From contig NZ_JARXWG010000002.1 in assembly GCF_029893105.1 (NCBI RefSeq), positions 62,001 through 126,000 of the forward strand: a stretch of 64,000 nucleotides of DNA. Direction: 5' to 3'. Below, one piece after another: positions 24,127 to 32,041 of the stretch; within the stretch, counting starts at the first letter, position 1, and each line of letters begins with the position of its first letter. The position numbers were made by a program, and so were the translations under genes. Source of the DNA: Parabacteroides sp. PF5-9 (GTDB lineage: Bacteria; Bacteroidota; Bacteroidia; Bacteroidales; Tannerellaceae). Under the pieces are notes generated by a model, which was given only the letters and a program-made list of their open reading frames with translations, did not search any database and had not been told where the DNA came from.

Positions 24127-25257
24127 ATGACGTTCGAATTACAATATAACGACATACAATCAAATGCAAGGGCGGGCTTAATTACTACCGAACACGGAGT
24201 TATTGAGACGCCCATTTTTATGCCTGTGGGTACACAAGGGTCTGTGAAAGCTGTTCATATGACTGAATTGCAGGAAGATATCCATGCTGAAATTATCCTG
24301 GGAAATACCTACCATCTATATCTACGTCCCGGCATTCAGATATTGGAACAAGTCGGGGGATTACATAAATTCAACAGTTGGAATAAACCGATCCTGACTG
24401 ACAGTGGTGGTTTTCAGGTCTTTTCGCTTTCCGAGAACAGAAAATTACGGGAAGAGGGAGCTGAGTTCCGTTCACATATTGACGGTTCCAAACATCTGTT
24501 TACTCCAGAAAATGTGATGGATATCCAACGCTCTATCGGTGCTGATATTGTCATGGCTTTTGATGAGTGTTGCCCGGGAGACGCCGATTATGATTATGCC
24601 AAAAAATCATTGGGGCTAACAGAAAGATGGTTGGACAGATGTTTTAAACAGTTTAACAGTACGGAACCCAAATATGGCTATAAACAAAGCCTTTTCCCTA
24701 TCGTACAAGGTTGTGTTTATCCCGATCTACGGAAAAAAGCAGCTGAGTTTGTTGCCGAAAAAAATGCAGATGGCAATGCCATTGGTGGACTGGCCGTTGG
24801 TGAACCGACAGAGAAAATGTATGAAATGATCGAGGTCGTCAATGCTATTCTCCCTAAAGACAAACCTCGTTACCTGATGGGAGTCGGTACTCCAATCAAT
24901 CTATTGGAAGCGATAGAAAGGGGTGTGGATATGTTCGACTGTATCATGCCTACACGCAACGGGAGAAACGGTCAACTGTTTACACGTTTCGGAACAATCA
25001 ATATCAGAAATAAGAAATGGGAAAATGATTTTTCGCCCATCGACTCGGATGCTCATTCATTTGTAGATACATTATATAGTAAAGCATATTTGCATCATCT
25101 GATCAAAGTGGAAGAGATACTGGGACTTCAGATTGCATCTATTCATAATCTGGCCTTTTATTTATGGCTGGTAAAAGAAGCACGTCGGCAAATTATTGGT
25201 AGTAACTTTACCTCCTGGAAAAAGAGTATGGTAGATCAACTGTCAAACCGTTTATAA
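24127..25257 (+). CDS. tgt: tRNA-guanine transglycosylase
   Basis: Exchanges guanine-34 for preQ1 in tRNAs with GUN anticodons, the first tRNA-based step of queuosine formation; 376 aa. Visible hallmarks are the substrate-pocket aspartate region LTDSGGFQVFSL near residue 90, GGLAVGEPTEKMYEM near 218, and MGVGTPINLLEAIERGVDMFDC, which includes the nucleophile aspartate. PTRNGRNGQLFT follows. The canonical CxCxxCx(n)H zinc ligands near the C terminus are not seen: that region reads VDTLYSKAYLHHLIKVEE, with aspartate and tyrosine where cysteines are usual. This is seen in other Bacteroidetes to my recollection. Two bp separate it from the LptF/G gene. Confidence 0.93.
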   Translation: MTFELQYNDIQSNARAGLITTEHGVIETPIFMPVGTQGSVKAVHMTELQEDIHAEIILGNTYHLYLRPGIQILEQVGGLHKFNSWNKPILTDSGGFQVFSLSENRKLREEGAEFRSHIDGSKHLFTPENVMDIQRSIGADIVMAFDECCPGDADYDYAKKSLGLTERWLDRCFKQFNSTEPKYGYKQSLFPIVQGCVYPDLRKKAAEFVAEKNADGNAIGGLAVGEPTEKMYEMIEVVNAILPKDKPRYLMGVGTPINLLEAIERGVDMFDCIMPTRNGRNGQLFTRFGTINIRNKKWENDFSPIDSDAHSFVDTLYSKAYLHHLIKVEEILGLQIASIHNLAFYLWLVKEARRQIIGSNFTSWKKSMVDQLSNRL

Positions 25258-25259
25258 GT

Positions 25260-26345
25260 ATGAAGTTTAAACTGCGACGAATAGATACCTATATTATCAA
25301 ACAGTTCCTGGGAACTTATATTTTCGCCATTGCGTTGATTATTTCCATCTCGGTAGTCTTCGACATCAATGAGAAAATAGATAAATTCCTTAGTCCGGAT
25401 GTGCCTTTAAAAGCGATCATTTTTGATTACTATTTGAATTTCATCCCCTATTTTGCCAATCTGTTCAGTCCGCTGTTTACGTTTATAGCCGTGATCTTCT
25501 TTACATCCAAACTGGCTGATAATTCGGAAATTATTGCGATGCTGGCCAGCGGCATGAGTTTTAAACGATTAATGGTTCCTTATTTTATTTCTGCTACCAT
25601 TATCGCTTTGGCGACTTTTGTCCTGAATGCATACATTATACCTCCGGCCAATACAACACGTATTGAATTTCAGAATCAATACATCAGAAACAAAAAGGTA
25701 GACTATGCCCGGAATATTCAATTGGAAGTAGAGCCTGGTGTGATTGCTTATTTCGACCGTTATGATGCTCGACCGAATATGGGATATCGTTTTTCGCTGG
25801 AAAAATTTGAGGGTAAAAAACTGGTTTCCCGTTTAACAGCCAATTCAATCAAATATGATTCATTATACCAGTGGACTGTGATCGATTATTTGATTCGTGA
25901 CTTTGATGGGATGCACGAACATATCTCACAAGGTTCACGGAAAGATACGACACTGACCATTGTCCCTTCAGACTTCCTGATCTCCCCTACTGATGCAGAG
26001 ACAATGACAACTCCTGAACTCTCAACCTATATTAGCCGGCAAAAACAACGCGGAATCGGTAATATTCAAAATTTTGAAATTGAATACCATAAACGATACG
26101 CATCCATCATGGCTGCTTTTATCCTTACTACCATAGGAGCAGCACTCTCTTCGCGAAAAATTAAGGGAGGAATGGGATTGAATATCGGTATTGGTTTAGG
26201 ATTGAGTTTCTCTTACATTCTTTTCTTGACGGTGACCTCTACTTTTGCTATCAGCGGATACGTTTCGCCTATGGTTGCCGCATGGATTCCGAATATCATT
26301 TATACATTTATCGCTATATTTCTATACACCAAGGCACCGAATTAA
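25260..26345 (+). CDS. LptF/LptG-family permease (YjgP/YjgQ)
   Basis: Inner-membrane subunit of the lipopolysaccharide export ABC transporter; 361 aa. Three membrane segments lie in the first 120 residues (FLGTYIFAIALIISISVVF, then a pair around 60-120). A periplasmic beta-rich domain at about 125-265 follows, and three segments near the C terminus (IMAAFILTTIGAALSS, then GLGLSFSYILFLTVTSTFA). This is the normal LptF/G layout. Whether it is LptF or LptG cannot be told from sequence alone. It starts 2 bp after tgt, so the two are almost certainly cotranscribed. Confidence 0.9.
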   Translation: MKFKLRRIDTYIIKQFLGTYIFAIALIISISVVFDINEKIDKFLSPDVPLKAIIFDYYLNFIPYFANLFSPLFTFIAVIFFTSKLADNSEIIAMLASGMSFKRLMVPYFISATIIALATFVLNAYIIPPANTTRIEFQNQYIRNKKVDYARNIQLEVEPGVIAYFDRYDARPNMGYRFSLEKFEGKKLVSRLTANSIKYDSLYQWTVIDYLIRDFDGMHEHISQGSRKDTTLTIVPSDFLISPTDAETMTTPELSTYISRQKQRGIGNIQNFEIEYHKRYASIMAAFILTTIGAALSSRKIKGGMGLNIGIGLGLSFSYILFLTVTSTFAISGYVSPMVAAWIPNIIYTFIAIFLYTKAPN

Positions 26346-26400
26346 TTGTCAACATTTTCTCTTTTGCGTTGTTTAATTCTTAGGGTATTAAGAAATATAC

Positions 26401-26408
26401 TACATTTG
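26401..26408 (+). promoter_or_regulatory. -7 element TACATTTG of the patatin gene
   Basis: TAnnTTTG match 27 bp before the ATG at 26435. It overlaps the in-frame GTG at 26408, which argues against that codon as start. Confidence 0.6.
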
Positions 26409-26434
26409 TGGTTAAGGCAACTGGATTCATTTGT

Positions 26435-28732
26435 ATGAAGAGATTAATTAGTTACATTCTTCTATTTATAACTTCTGTCCACGGGTTATCTGCTCAAAAA
26501 GTCGGTTTGGTTATGAGTGGTGGCGGAGCCAAAGGCGCTGCGCATATCGGTGTCATCAAGGCTCTGGAAGAGAATGGTATACCGATAGATTATGTCACGG
26601 GTACCTCCATGGGAGCGATCATCGGTAGCCTATACGCAACAGGTTACACACCAGATGAAATGCTAACCCTGATCTTATCCGAAGAGTTCGGCTATTGGCA
26701 AACAGGTACAGTTGAAGAAGAGTATAGTTACTACTTCAGTGAATCCAATCCCACGCCCGAGTTTGCACGTTTTTCGATAGACATGACTGACTCGATGCAA
26801 TTAAGAGCCAGTTTTCTTCCGCAAAGTCTGGTCAACCCGATTCAGATGAACCAGGCCTTTATGGGACTGTATGCTCAGGCTACAGCGAAAGCCGGATGGA
26901 ATTTTGATAACCTTTTTGTACCGTTCAGAAGTGTTTCTTCCGATATCTATTCTAAAAAAGCGATTATTGCCAAAAACGGAGATTTGGGAGATGCTGTTCG
27001 TGCTTCAATGAGTTTCCCTTTTGTCTTTCAACCGATATGGAAAGATAGCGTCCCTTTATTTGATGGAGGGATATACGATAATTTTCCGGTCGGCCCGATG
27101 AAAGATGCTTTTAGTCCCGATTTTATTTTCGGTTCATCAGTGTCGGGAGGAAATGCGGCCAAACCTTCGGAAAATCTGTATAGTCAGTTAGAAACAATGA
27201 TTATGCAGAAAACTGAATACGAAGTGGCAGAGGAAGATGGTATGATGATTCAGTTTCGGTTTCCGACAGTATCGTTACTCGATTTTCAAAAAGCAGAAGA
27301 ACTTATGGAAATCGGTTACAACCGGACAATGGCTATGATGGACTCGATCAAAGGACGTGTTACCCGGAGAGTCTCTTTAGAAGAGGTCAACCAACGCCGT
27401 AAAACATACAAAGAGGGCTTACCTCCGCTTATCTTTAAAAATATCTATGTCACAGGAGTCTCAGAAGGACAGCGAAAATATATCGAGACACAATTGCACC
27501 GAGATATCAATCAGGAATTTACGATATACGATTTCAAACGTGCCTATTTTAAAATGTTGACCTTTTCGAAGATTAAAGAAATTATACCACACGCTTTGTA
27601 CAATCGCAGAGAGGGTAAATTCGACCTTTACCTGGATGTGAAAATGAAAGATGAATTGACCATCTCATTTGGTGGAAATATCTCCTCGCATCAGGCCAAT
27701 CAACTGTTCTTAGGATTGGGTTATCAACATCTCGGCCGACTGGCTTCCGAATATAACACGAATTTTCAGGTCGGGAACTCTTTCAGCGGCATAATGTTAA
27801 ATAGCCGTATCTATCTGCAAACAAGGGTACCCATGTACGTGAATGTACAAGGTGTTTATTCGAATAAACGTTACTCGGAAAGCCAATCGCTCTTTTACGA
27901 AGATGTTGTTCCGGCCATGATACGCCAAAAAGAATTATTCTTAAAACTGAAATTTGGTTTTCCTTTTCTTTATCAGGCCAAATCAGAGATCGCACTGGGG
28001 TATGGACGATTAAAAGATTCCTATCTACAAACGAATAATATTCTTTTCCCCAATGCCCGGTTTGATGAAAGCTGGTATAAATTGTTCAGTGGTTCTCTAA
28101 GTCTTGACCGGAATACACTCGACGCCAAACAATATCCGATTGCCGGTAGTCAATATTTTTTAATCGCTCAATATGTCACAGGTACGGAAAACTACAAACC
28201 TGGTGCAACTTCTCAGCTGGAAGCTTTTAAAGGAAATACACACAGTTGGTTACAGATGAAAGGGAGATGGCATAAATACCATACGTTCAATAATCGGTTC
28301 AATATGGGTTATCTGACTGAAGTAGTGATTTCCAGTAAAAATTTAATGAACAATTATACGGCATCTGTCATACAAGCCCCGGCTTTCACCCCTACTCCAC
28401 ATAGTCAGATTATATTTAATGAAGCTTTTCGAGCCAATCAATATGTAGCCGGAGGTATCTCTCCTATACTAAAACTTAGCCGTTTGCTTCATCTTCGCAT
28501 GGATGCATACGCTTTTGTTCCACTCTATGAAATCCGAAAAGATGAACATTTTGTACCCTATTATGGGAAATTTATCCGATCATTCGAATATATGGGTGAA
28601 ACAGCTTTGGTCTTGCAATTGCCTTTTGCTTCAATCAGTGTATATGCCAACGGATACAGCTATCCCAGAAAGAATTTTAATATTGGTTTAAACATCGGTT
28701 ATCTGATATTCAACCCTAAAATGCTTGATTGA
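26435..28732 (+). CDS. Patatin-like phospholipase with C-terminal BamA-like barrel
   Basis: Secreted or outer-membrane lipase-like protein of 765 aa from the ATG at 26435, which gives a clean signal peptide ending near SAQ. The patatin domain occupies about residues 22-330: oxyanion loop GGGAKG, nucleophile motif GTSMG with Ser58, and catalytic Asp210 in DGGIYDNFP. A POTRA-like segment follows (residues 335-400, INQEFTIYDFKRAYF), then about 360 residues of alternating aromatic strands ending in a C-terminal phenylalanine-rich strand, as in BamA/Omp85. This layout matches type Vd-like (PlpD) and Bacteroidetes patatin-barrel proteins. Substrate is unknown; membrane phospholipid is the usual inference. 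Confidence 0.88.
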   Translation: MKRLISYILLFITSVHGLSAQKVGLVMSGGGAKGAAHIGVIKALEENGIPIDYVTGTSMGAIIGSLYATGYTPDEMLTLILSEEFGYWQTGTVEEEYSYYFSESNPTPEFARFSIDMTDSMQLRASFLPQSLVNPIQMNQAFMGLYAQATAKAGWNFDNLFVPFRSVSSDIYSKKAIIAKNGDLGDAVRASMSFPFVFQPIWKDSVPLFDGGIYDNFPVGPMKDAFSPDFIFGSSVSGGNAAKPSENLYSQLETMIMQKTEYEVAEEDGMMIQFRFPTVSLLDFQKAEELMEIGYNRTMAMMDSIKGRVTRRVSLEEVNQRRKTYKEGLPPLIFKNIYVTGVSEGQRKYIETQLHRDINQEFTIYDFKRAYFKMLTFSKIKEIIPHALYNRREGKFDLYLDVKMKDELTISFGGNISSHQANQLFLGLGYQHLGRLASEYNTNFQVGNSFSGIMLNSRIYLQTRVPMYVNVQGVYSNKRYSESQSLFYEDVVPAMIRQKELFLKLKFGFPFLYQAKSEIALGYGRLKDSYLQTNNILFPNARFDESWYKLFSGSLSLDRNTLDAKQYPIAGSQYFLIAQYVTGTENYKPGATSQLEAFKGNTHSWLQMKGRWHKYHTFNNRFNMGYLTEVVISSKNLMNNYTASVIQAPAFTPTPHSQIIFNEAFRANQYVAGGISPILKLSRLLHLRMDAYAFVPLYEIRKDEHFVPYYGKFIRSFEYMGETALVLQLPFASISVYANGYSYPRKNFNIGLNIGYLIFNPKMLD

Positions 28733-28776
28733 AAGAAAAAGCAATCTATTTTATTTGTTCTTTTAAAAGAAAAATT

Positions 28777-28784
28777 TACCTTTG
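28777..28784 (+). promoter_or_regulatory. Promoter of the tRNA-Arg pair (TTTG-N19-TACCTTTG)
   Basis: TTTG at 28754-28757 and TACCTTTG at 28777-28784 with 19 bp between them: the best full match to the Bacteroidetes primary promoter in this window. The first tRNA starts 20 bp downstream. Confidence 0.75.
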
Positions 28785-28804
28785 CACTCGCAAACGAAAA
28801 GAAT

Positions 28805-28878
28805 GGCCGCGTAGCTCAACTGAATAGAGTAGCTGACTACGGATCAGCCGGTTACAGGTTTGAATCCTGTCGCGGTCA
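28805..28878 (+). tRNA. tRNA-Arg(ACG)
   Basis: Cloverleaf drawn by hand: acceptor GGCCGCG pairs with CGCGGTC, D stem GCTC/GAGT, anticodon stem GCTGA/TCAGC with loop CTACGGA (anticodon ACG), and T stem ACAGG/CCTGT with loop TTTGAAT. Discriminator A; CCA is not encoded. Decodes CGN arginine codons, normally after A34-to-inosine editing. Confidence 0.95.
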
Positions 28879-28913
28879 CACTTCTCGGAAAGCATAAACA
28901 TTTATTTGACAAT

Positions 28914-28987
28914 GGCCGCGTAGCTCAACTGAATAGAGTAGCTGACTACGGATCAGCCGGTTACAGGTTTGAATCCTGTCGCGGTCA
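28914..28987 (+). tRNA. tRNA-Arg(ACG), second identical copy
   Basis: Identical over all 74 nt to the gene at 28805-28878, 35 bp downstream of it. The spacer differs from the flanks, so only the tRNA itself is duplicated. Shares the upstream promoter and the terminator at 28991-29019. Confidence 0.95.
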
Positions 28988-28990
28988 CTA

Positions 28991-29019
28991 AAGCGTCGGA
29001 AGTTTTTTCGGCGCTTTTT
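28991..29019 (+). terminator. Terminator of the tRNA-Arg transcript
   Basis: AAGCGTCGGA pairs with TTCGGCGCTT (two G-T pairs) and is followed by T5. Confidence 0.75.
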
Positions 29020-29075
29020 GTATTTATTTAAGAAGTCGATTGCTTTATTCATTTTACAGGTTGAATAAAAGACGT

Positions 29076-29083
29076 TACTTTTG
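29076..29083 (+). promoter_or_regulatory. -7 element TACTTTTG of the DUF4105-pafA operon
   Basis: TAnnTTTG match 23 bp before the DUF4105 ATG. Confidence 0.55.
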
Positions 29084-29106
29084 TTGATTACAAGAAAAAG
29101 ATAGTG

Positions 29107-30294
29107 ATGAGAAAAGGTTTTATTCTGTTTATATTATCCTTATTTGTTTACCCTTTTTATGCGCAGAAGCCACTGAGTGAAGAGGCTCAAATCAGTATAC
29201 TAACCAGTGCTCCTCATGATGAAGAAGTATTTACCCTCTACGGACATGCCGCATTGAGGGTATACGATCCGCAACAAGATTTTGATGGCGTGTTTAATTA
29301 TGGCATATTTGATTTTTCAAAGCCCAATTTTATCTATCGCTTTGTAAAAGGGGAAACTGATTATATGCTGGGAATCAACAGTTTTCAGGATTATCTGTTG
29401 GAATATCAGATGCGCGGCAGTAATGTAACCGAACAGGTTTTAAACCTGACGCAAGAAGAGAAAGAACGGATATGGACAGCCTTGCTGATCAATGCCCAGC
29501 CCGAAAACAGGGTATATCGATATAATTTCTTCTTCGATAATTGTGCAACTCGTTTACCTTTACTCATTGAAAAGGGTGTTTCGGGAGAGGTCGCATACTT
29601 CGCTCCGCCCCCGCCTAAAACGTTTCGAGAGATGATCAACGATTGTACAAGGAATCATCCTTGGTTGACTTTCGGATGTGATATCGTTGTCGGAAACCCG
29701 GCAGACCGTACTGCAACAACGCATGAAATGATGTTTTTACCCGATTATTTAAGGGATGAAATGGACAAAGCAGTTATCGTAGCAGCAGATGGTCGCAGAC
29801 GTACACTGGTGTCCAAGATACAGCTTCATCGTTCAAAAGCGATGGATCCGGAGAAAAGTATATGGGATACATTGACTCCTTTAATCTGTGGATGGATACT
29901 ATTTAGTTTAATTGCTTTAATCACTTTGTTCGAATGGCGTTCAGGAAAATATTACCATATATTGGATGGGGTTTTATTCTTTATTGCCGGAATAGCCGGT
30001 ATGATCATTTTTTTCTTGAGTTTTATTTCTGAGCATCCCTGTATGTGGCCAAACTGGAATATACTATGGCTTCACCCCTTCCATTTAATCGGTGTTGCAT
30101 TGTTTTGTGTAAAAAAATTCAAGAAGGCAGCATATTACTATCATTTTATTAACTTTGCGGCGCTTACACTAATGCTCGTTTGTTGGACAATGATCCCCCA
30201 ACACCTGAATGTGGCATTTATTCCGTTGATTGCCTCATTGTGGCTACGTTCCGGTTATAGTAGTGTATTCAAAGGTTTATGGAAAGTAGGATGA
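29107..30294 (+). CDS. DUF4105 (Lnb N-terminal periplasmic domain) membrane protein
   Basis: Envelope protein of 395 aa from the ATG at 29107; a GTG three bases earlier is less likely. A signal peptide occupies about residues 1-20 (FILFILSLFVYPFYAQ). The DUF4105 region follows at about 25-240, with YGHAALRVYDP near 45 and the FFFDNCATRLPLLIE motif near 140, whose Cys and upstream His suggest a papain-like fold. The C terminus has about five membrane segments. Family members are called Lnb periplasmic-domain proteins; their enzymatic activity is not established to my knowledge. The stop overlaps the pafA start (ATGA), indicating translational coupling. Confidence 0.82.
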   Translation: MRKGFILFILSLFVYPFYAQKPLSEEAQISILTSAPHDEEVFTLYGHAALRVYDPQQDFDGVFNYGIFDFSKPNFIYRFVKGETDYMLGINSFQDYLLEYQMRGSNVTEQVLNLTQEEKERIWTALLINAQPENRVYRYNFFFDNCATRLPLLIEKGVSGEVAYFAPPPPKTFREMINDCTRNHPWLTFGCDIVVGNPADRTATTHEMMFLPDYLRDEMDKAVIVAADGRRRTLVSKIQLHRSKAMDPEKSIWDTLTPLICGWILFSLIALITLFEWRSGKYYHILDGVLFFIAGIAGMIIFFLSFISEHPCMWPNWNILWLHPFHLIGVALFCVKKFKKAAYYYHFINFAALTLMLVCWTMIPQHLNVAFIPLIASLWLRSGYSSVFKGLWKVG

Positions 30295-31880
30295 GAAAAA
30301 TTTTATCTTCGCTTATAGTCCTTTTGGCTGTAACCAATCTGGAAGCTCAACAGCAGGTTCCAAAAGTGGTTGTATATATCACTGTCGATCAACTGAGAGG
30401 GGATTATATTGAATATTTCTACCATACATTCGGTGAAAGAGGATTTAAAAGATTGATAAACAATGGGGTTGTTTATCAGAATATCCGTTATGATTTCCCG
30501 GACCTGGATCAGTCCAATACATTTGCCACTCTGTTTACGGGAACAAATCCGAATTTTCATGGTATCAGTGGAGATAAACAGTACGACTTTGATCGTGAAC
30601 GTGAAATATCCATATTAAATGACCCGGAGTATCTGGGGAACTATACTCGGGAAAATTACTCACCTAAGCGTCTGATCAGTTCGACCATTGGAGATGAACT
30701 AAAAATAGCCTCTCAAGGAAGAAGTGATGTCTATTCGATTGCTCCGAATGCTGAAAATGCCATATTATCGGCAGGACACGCAGCAAATGGCGCTTTTTGG
30801 ATGGATGACTATAACGGAAAATGGGCAACAACAACATATTACAAAGGGATACCCTGGTATGTTGACCGCTATAATAATGGTGCAGAATCATTAGCTTCCC
30901 GGCTTGATAAAATGGTATGGATACCTTCTTTGCCTATCAGTCGGTATAATGCATTTCCTTATGTATTGGATGAAATCCCTTTTCGTTATACCTATAGCGA
31001 AAAAACAGCCAATGTATATCTTAATCTGAAAACTTCTCCATTAATAAACAAAGAGGTTAACCGGTTGGCCAAACAGTTTTTTGAATATGCTGCTTTTGGC
31101 TCAAGGAGTTGTCCGGATATGTTAGCCATTACTTATTATGCCGGTAATTATCGTCATCTCATGCATAAAGAGTATACCCGTGAGATACAAGACACTTATT
31201 ATCAACTGGATCAGGATATTGAAGAGTTATTAAATGTCATCGATCGAAAAGTTGGATTAAACAACACCTTAATTGTTTTTACCGGTTCGGGATATTACCG
31301 TAGTGAAGAAGAATATTCCGAAGGATTATTGTTGGGAGGAGGAGAATTCTTCCCTAAAAGATGCATCGCTTTACTCAATATGTATCTGATGAATATCTAT
31401 GGTCAACAGAACAATTGGGTAGAGGGTTATTATAATAATCAGATTTTTTTAAATCGTAAAGCGATAGAGAACGCCAACTTGGATCTGGCAGAAATTCAAA
31501 AAAAATCAGCAGAATTTGTACAAGAGTTCAGTGGAGTACAACATGTTACTACTGATCGTGCACTTCTGGCTGGTGAATGGAACGAAGGCACCGCCAAATT
31601 CCGACACGGAACACACCATATAGGACGTGGAGATCTGATCATTGAATTGCAGCCGGGATGGAAAGTAAATTTTGAAAATTCAAAGGGAAAAACAAAAGTT
31701 GTTCGCAATAATGCAGTACTTACTCCTCTGATATTCATGGGGAATGGTTTAAATCCCAAACATATTTACCGCGAAGTAAAAGCAACAGAAATTGCTCCTA
31801 CCGTCACTCATATATTAAGGATTAGACCACCGAACGCAGCAAACAGCTTGCCGCTGTTTGAATTGACAATGGACAATTGA
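30291..31880 (+). CDS. pafA: PafA-type alkaline phosphatase
   Basis: Periplasmic phosphate-irrepressible alkaline phosphatase of 529 aa. The start is the ATG at 30291, overlapping the upstream stop as ATGA; an in-frame ATG at 30279 adds four residues. The signal peptide ends near LEAQQ. The metal-binding motif YITVDQLRGDY lies near residue 30, and the nucleophile threonine is in SNTFATLFTGTNPNFHG. Later metal ligands fit FTGSGYYRSEEE and the H-rich RHGTHHIGRGDL stretch; canonical PafA-like enzymes have GDHG at the former, so that region is divergent. The final codons lie inside a 32-bp inverted repeat arm, so the tail LTMDN derives from repeat sequence. Confidence 0.85.
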   Translation: MRKILSSLIVLLAVTNLEAQQQVPKVVVYITVDQLRGDYIEYFYHTFGERGFKRLINNGVVYQNIRYDFPDLDQSNTFATLFTGTNPNFHGISGDKQYDFDREREISILNDPEYLGNYTRENYSPKRLISSTIGDELKIASQGRSDVYSIAPNAENAILSAGHAANGAFWMDDYNGKWATTTYYKGIPWYVDRYNNGAESLASRLDKMVWIPSLPISRYNAFPYVLDEIPFRYTYSEKTANVYLNLKTSPLINKEVNRLAKQFFEYAAFGSRSCPDMLAITYYAGNYRHLMHKEYTREIQDTYYQLDQDIEELLNVIDRKVGLNNTLIVFTGSGYYRSEEEYSEGLLLGGGEFFPKRCIALLNMYLMNIYGQQNNWVEGYYNNQIFLNRKAIENANLDLAEIQKKSAEFVQEFSGVQHVTTDRALLAGEWNEGTAKFRHGTHHIGRGDLIIELQPGWKVNFENSKGKTKVVRNNAVLTPLIFMGNGLNPKHIYREVKATEIAPTVTHILRIRPPNAANSLPLFELTMDN

Positions 31881-32029
31881 AAATTGACAATTTAAGACAA
31901 AAAAAGGGAATCACTTACCTACGGCATAGTTTTTGTTCACATTAAAAATAAAGAATATAAATTACCGGCAAATGAGCAGTTTGATATCTGACAATTTAAT
32001 TGTCAATTTTCAATTGTCCATTGTCAATT
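31861..32029. repeat. Perfect 32-bp inverted repeat around the pafA-secA gap
   Basis: The arm at 31861-31892 (begins AATTGACAATGGACAATTGA) and the arm at 31998-32029 are exact reverse complements over 32 bp, separated by 105 bp. The left arm contains the pafA stop codon. The right arm ends 12 bp before the secA ATG and creates a spurious in-frame TTG start. The loop holds no gene. The arm is built from the same TTGACAATT motif scattered through the window. Confidence 0.9.
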
Positions 32030-32041
32030 AAAATAGAAGTC

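Noticed and set aside
26408-26434. GTG start for the patatin gene
   Set aside because: The codon overlaps the -7 element; the ATG at 26435 begins a proper signal peptide.
32000-32041. Upstream TTG start for SecA
   Set aside because: It lies inside the right arm of a perfect inverted repeat and adds residues unlike SecA; the ATG at 32042 starts the conserved sequence.
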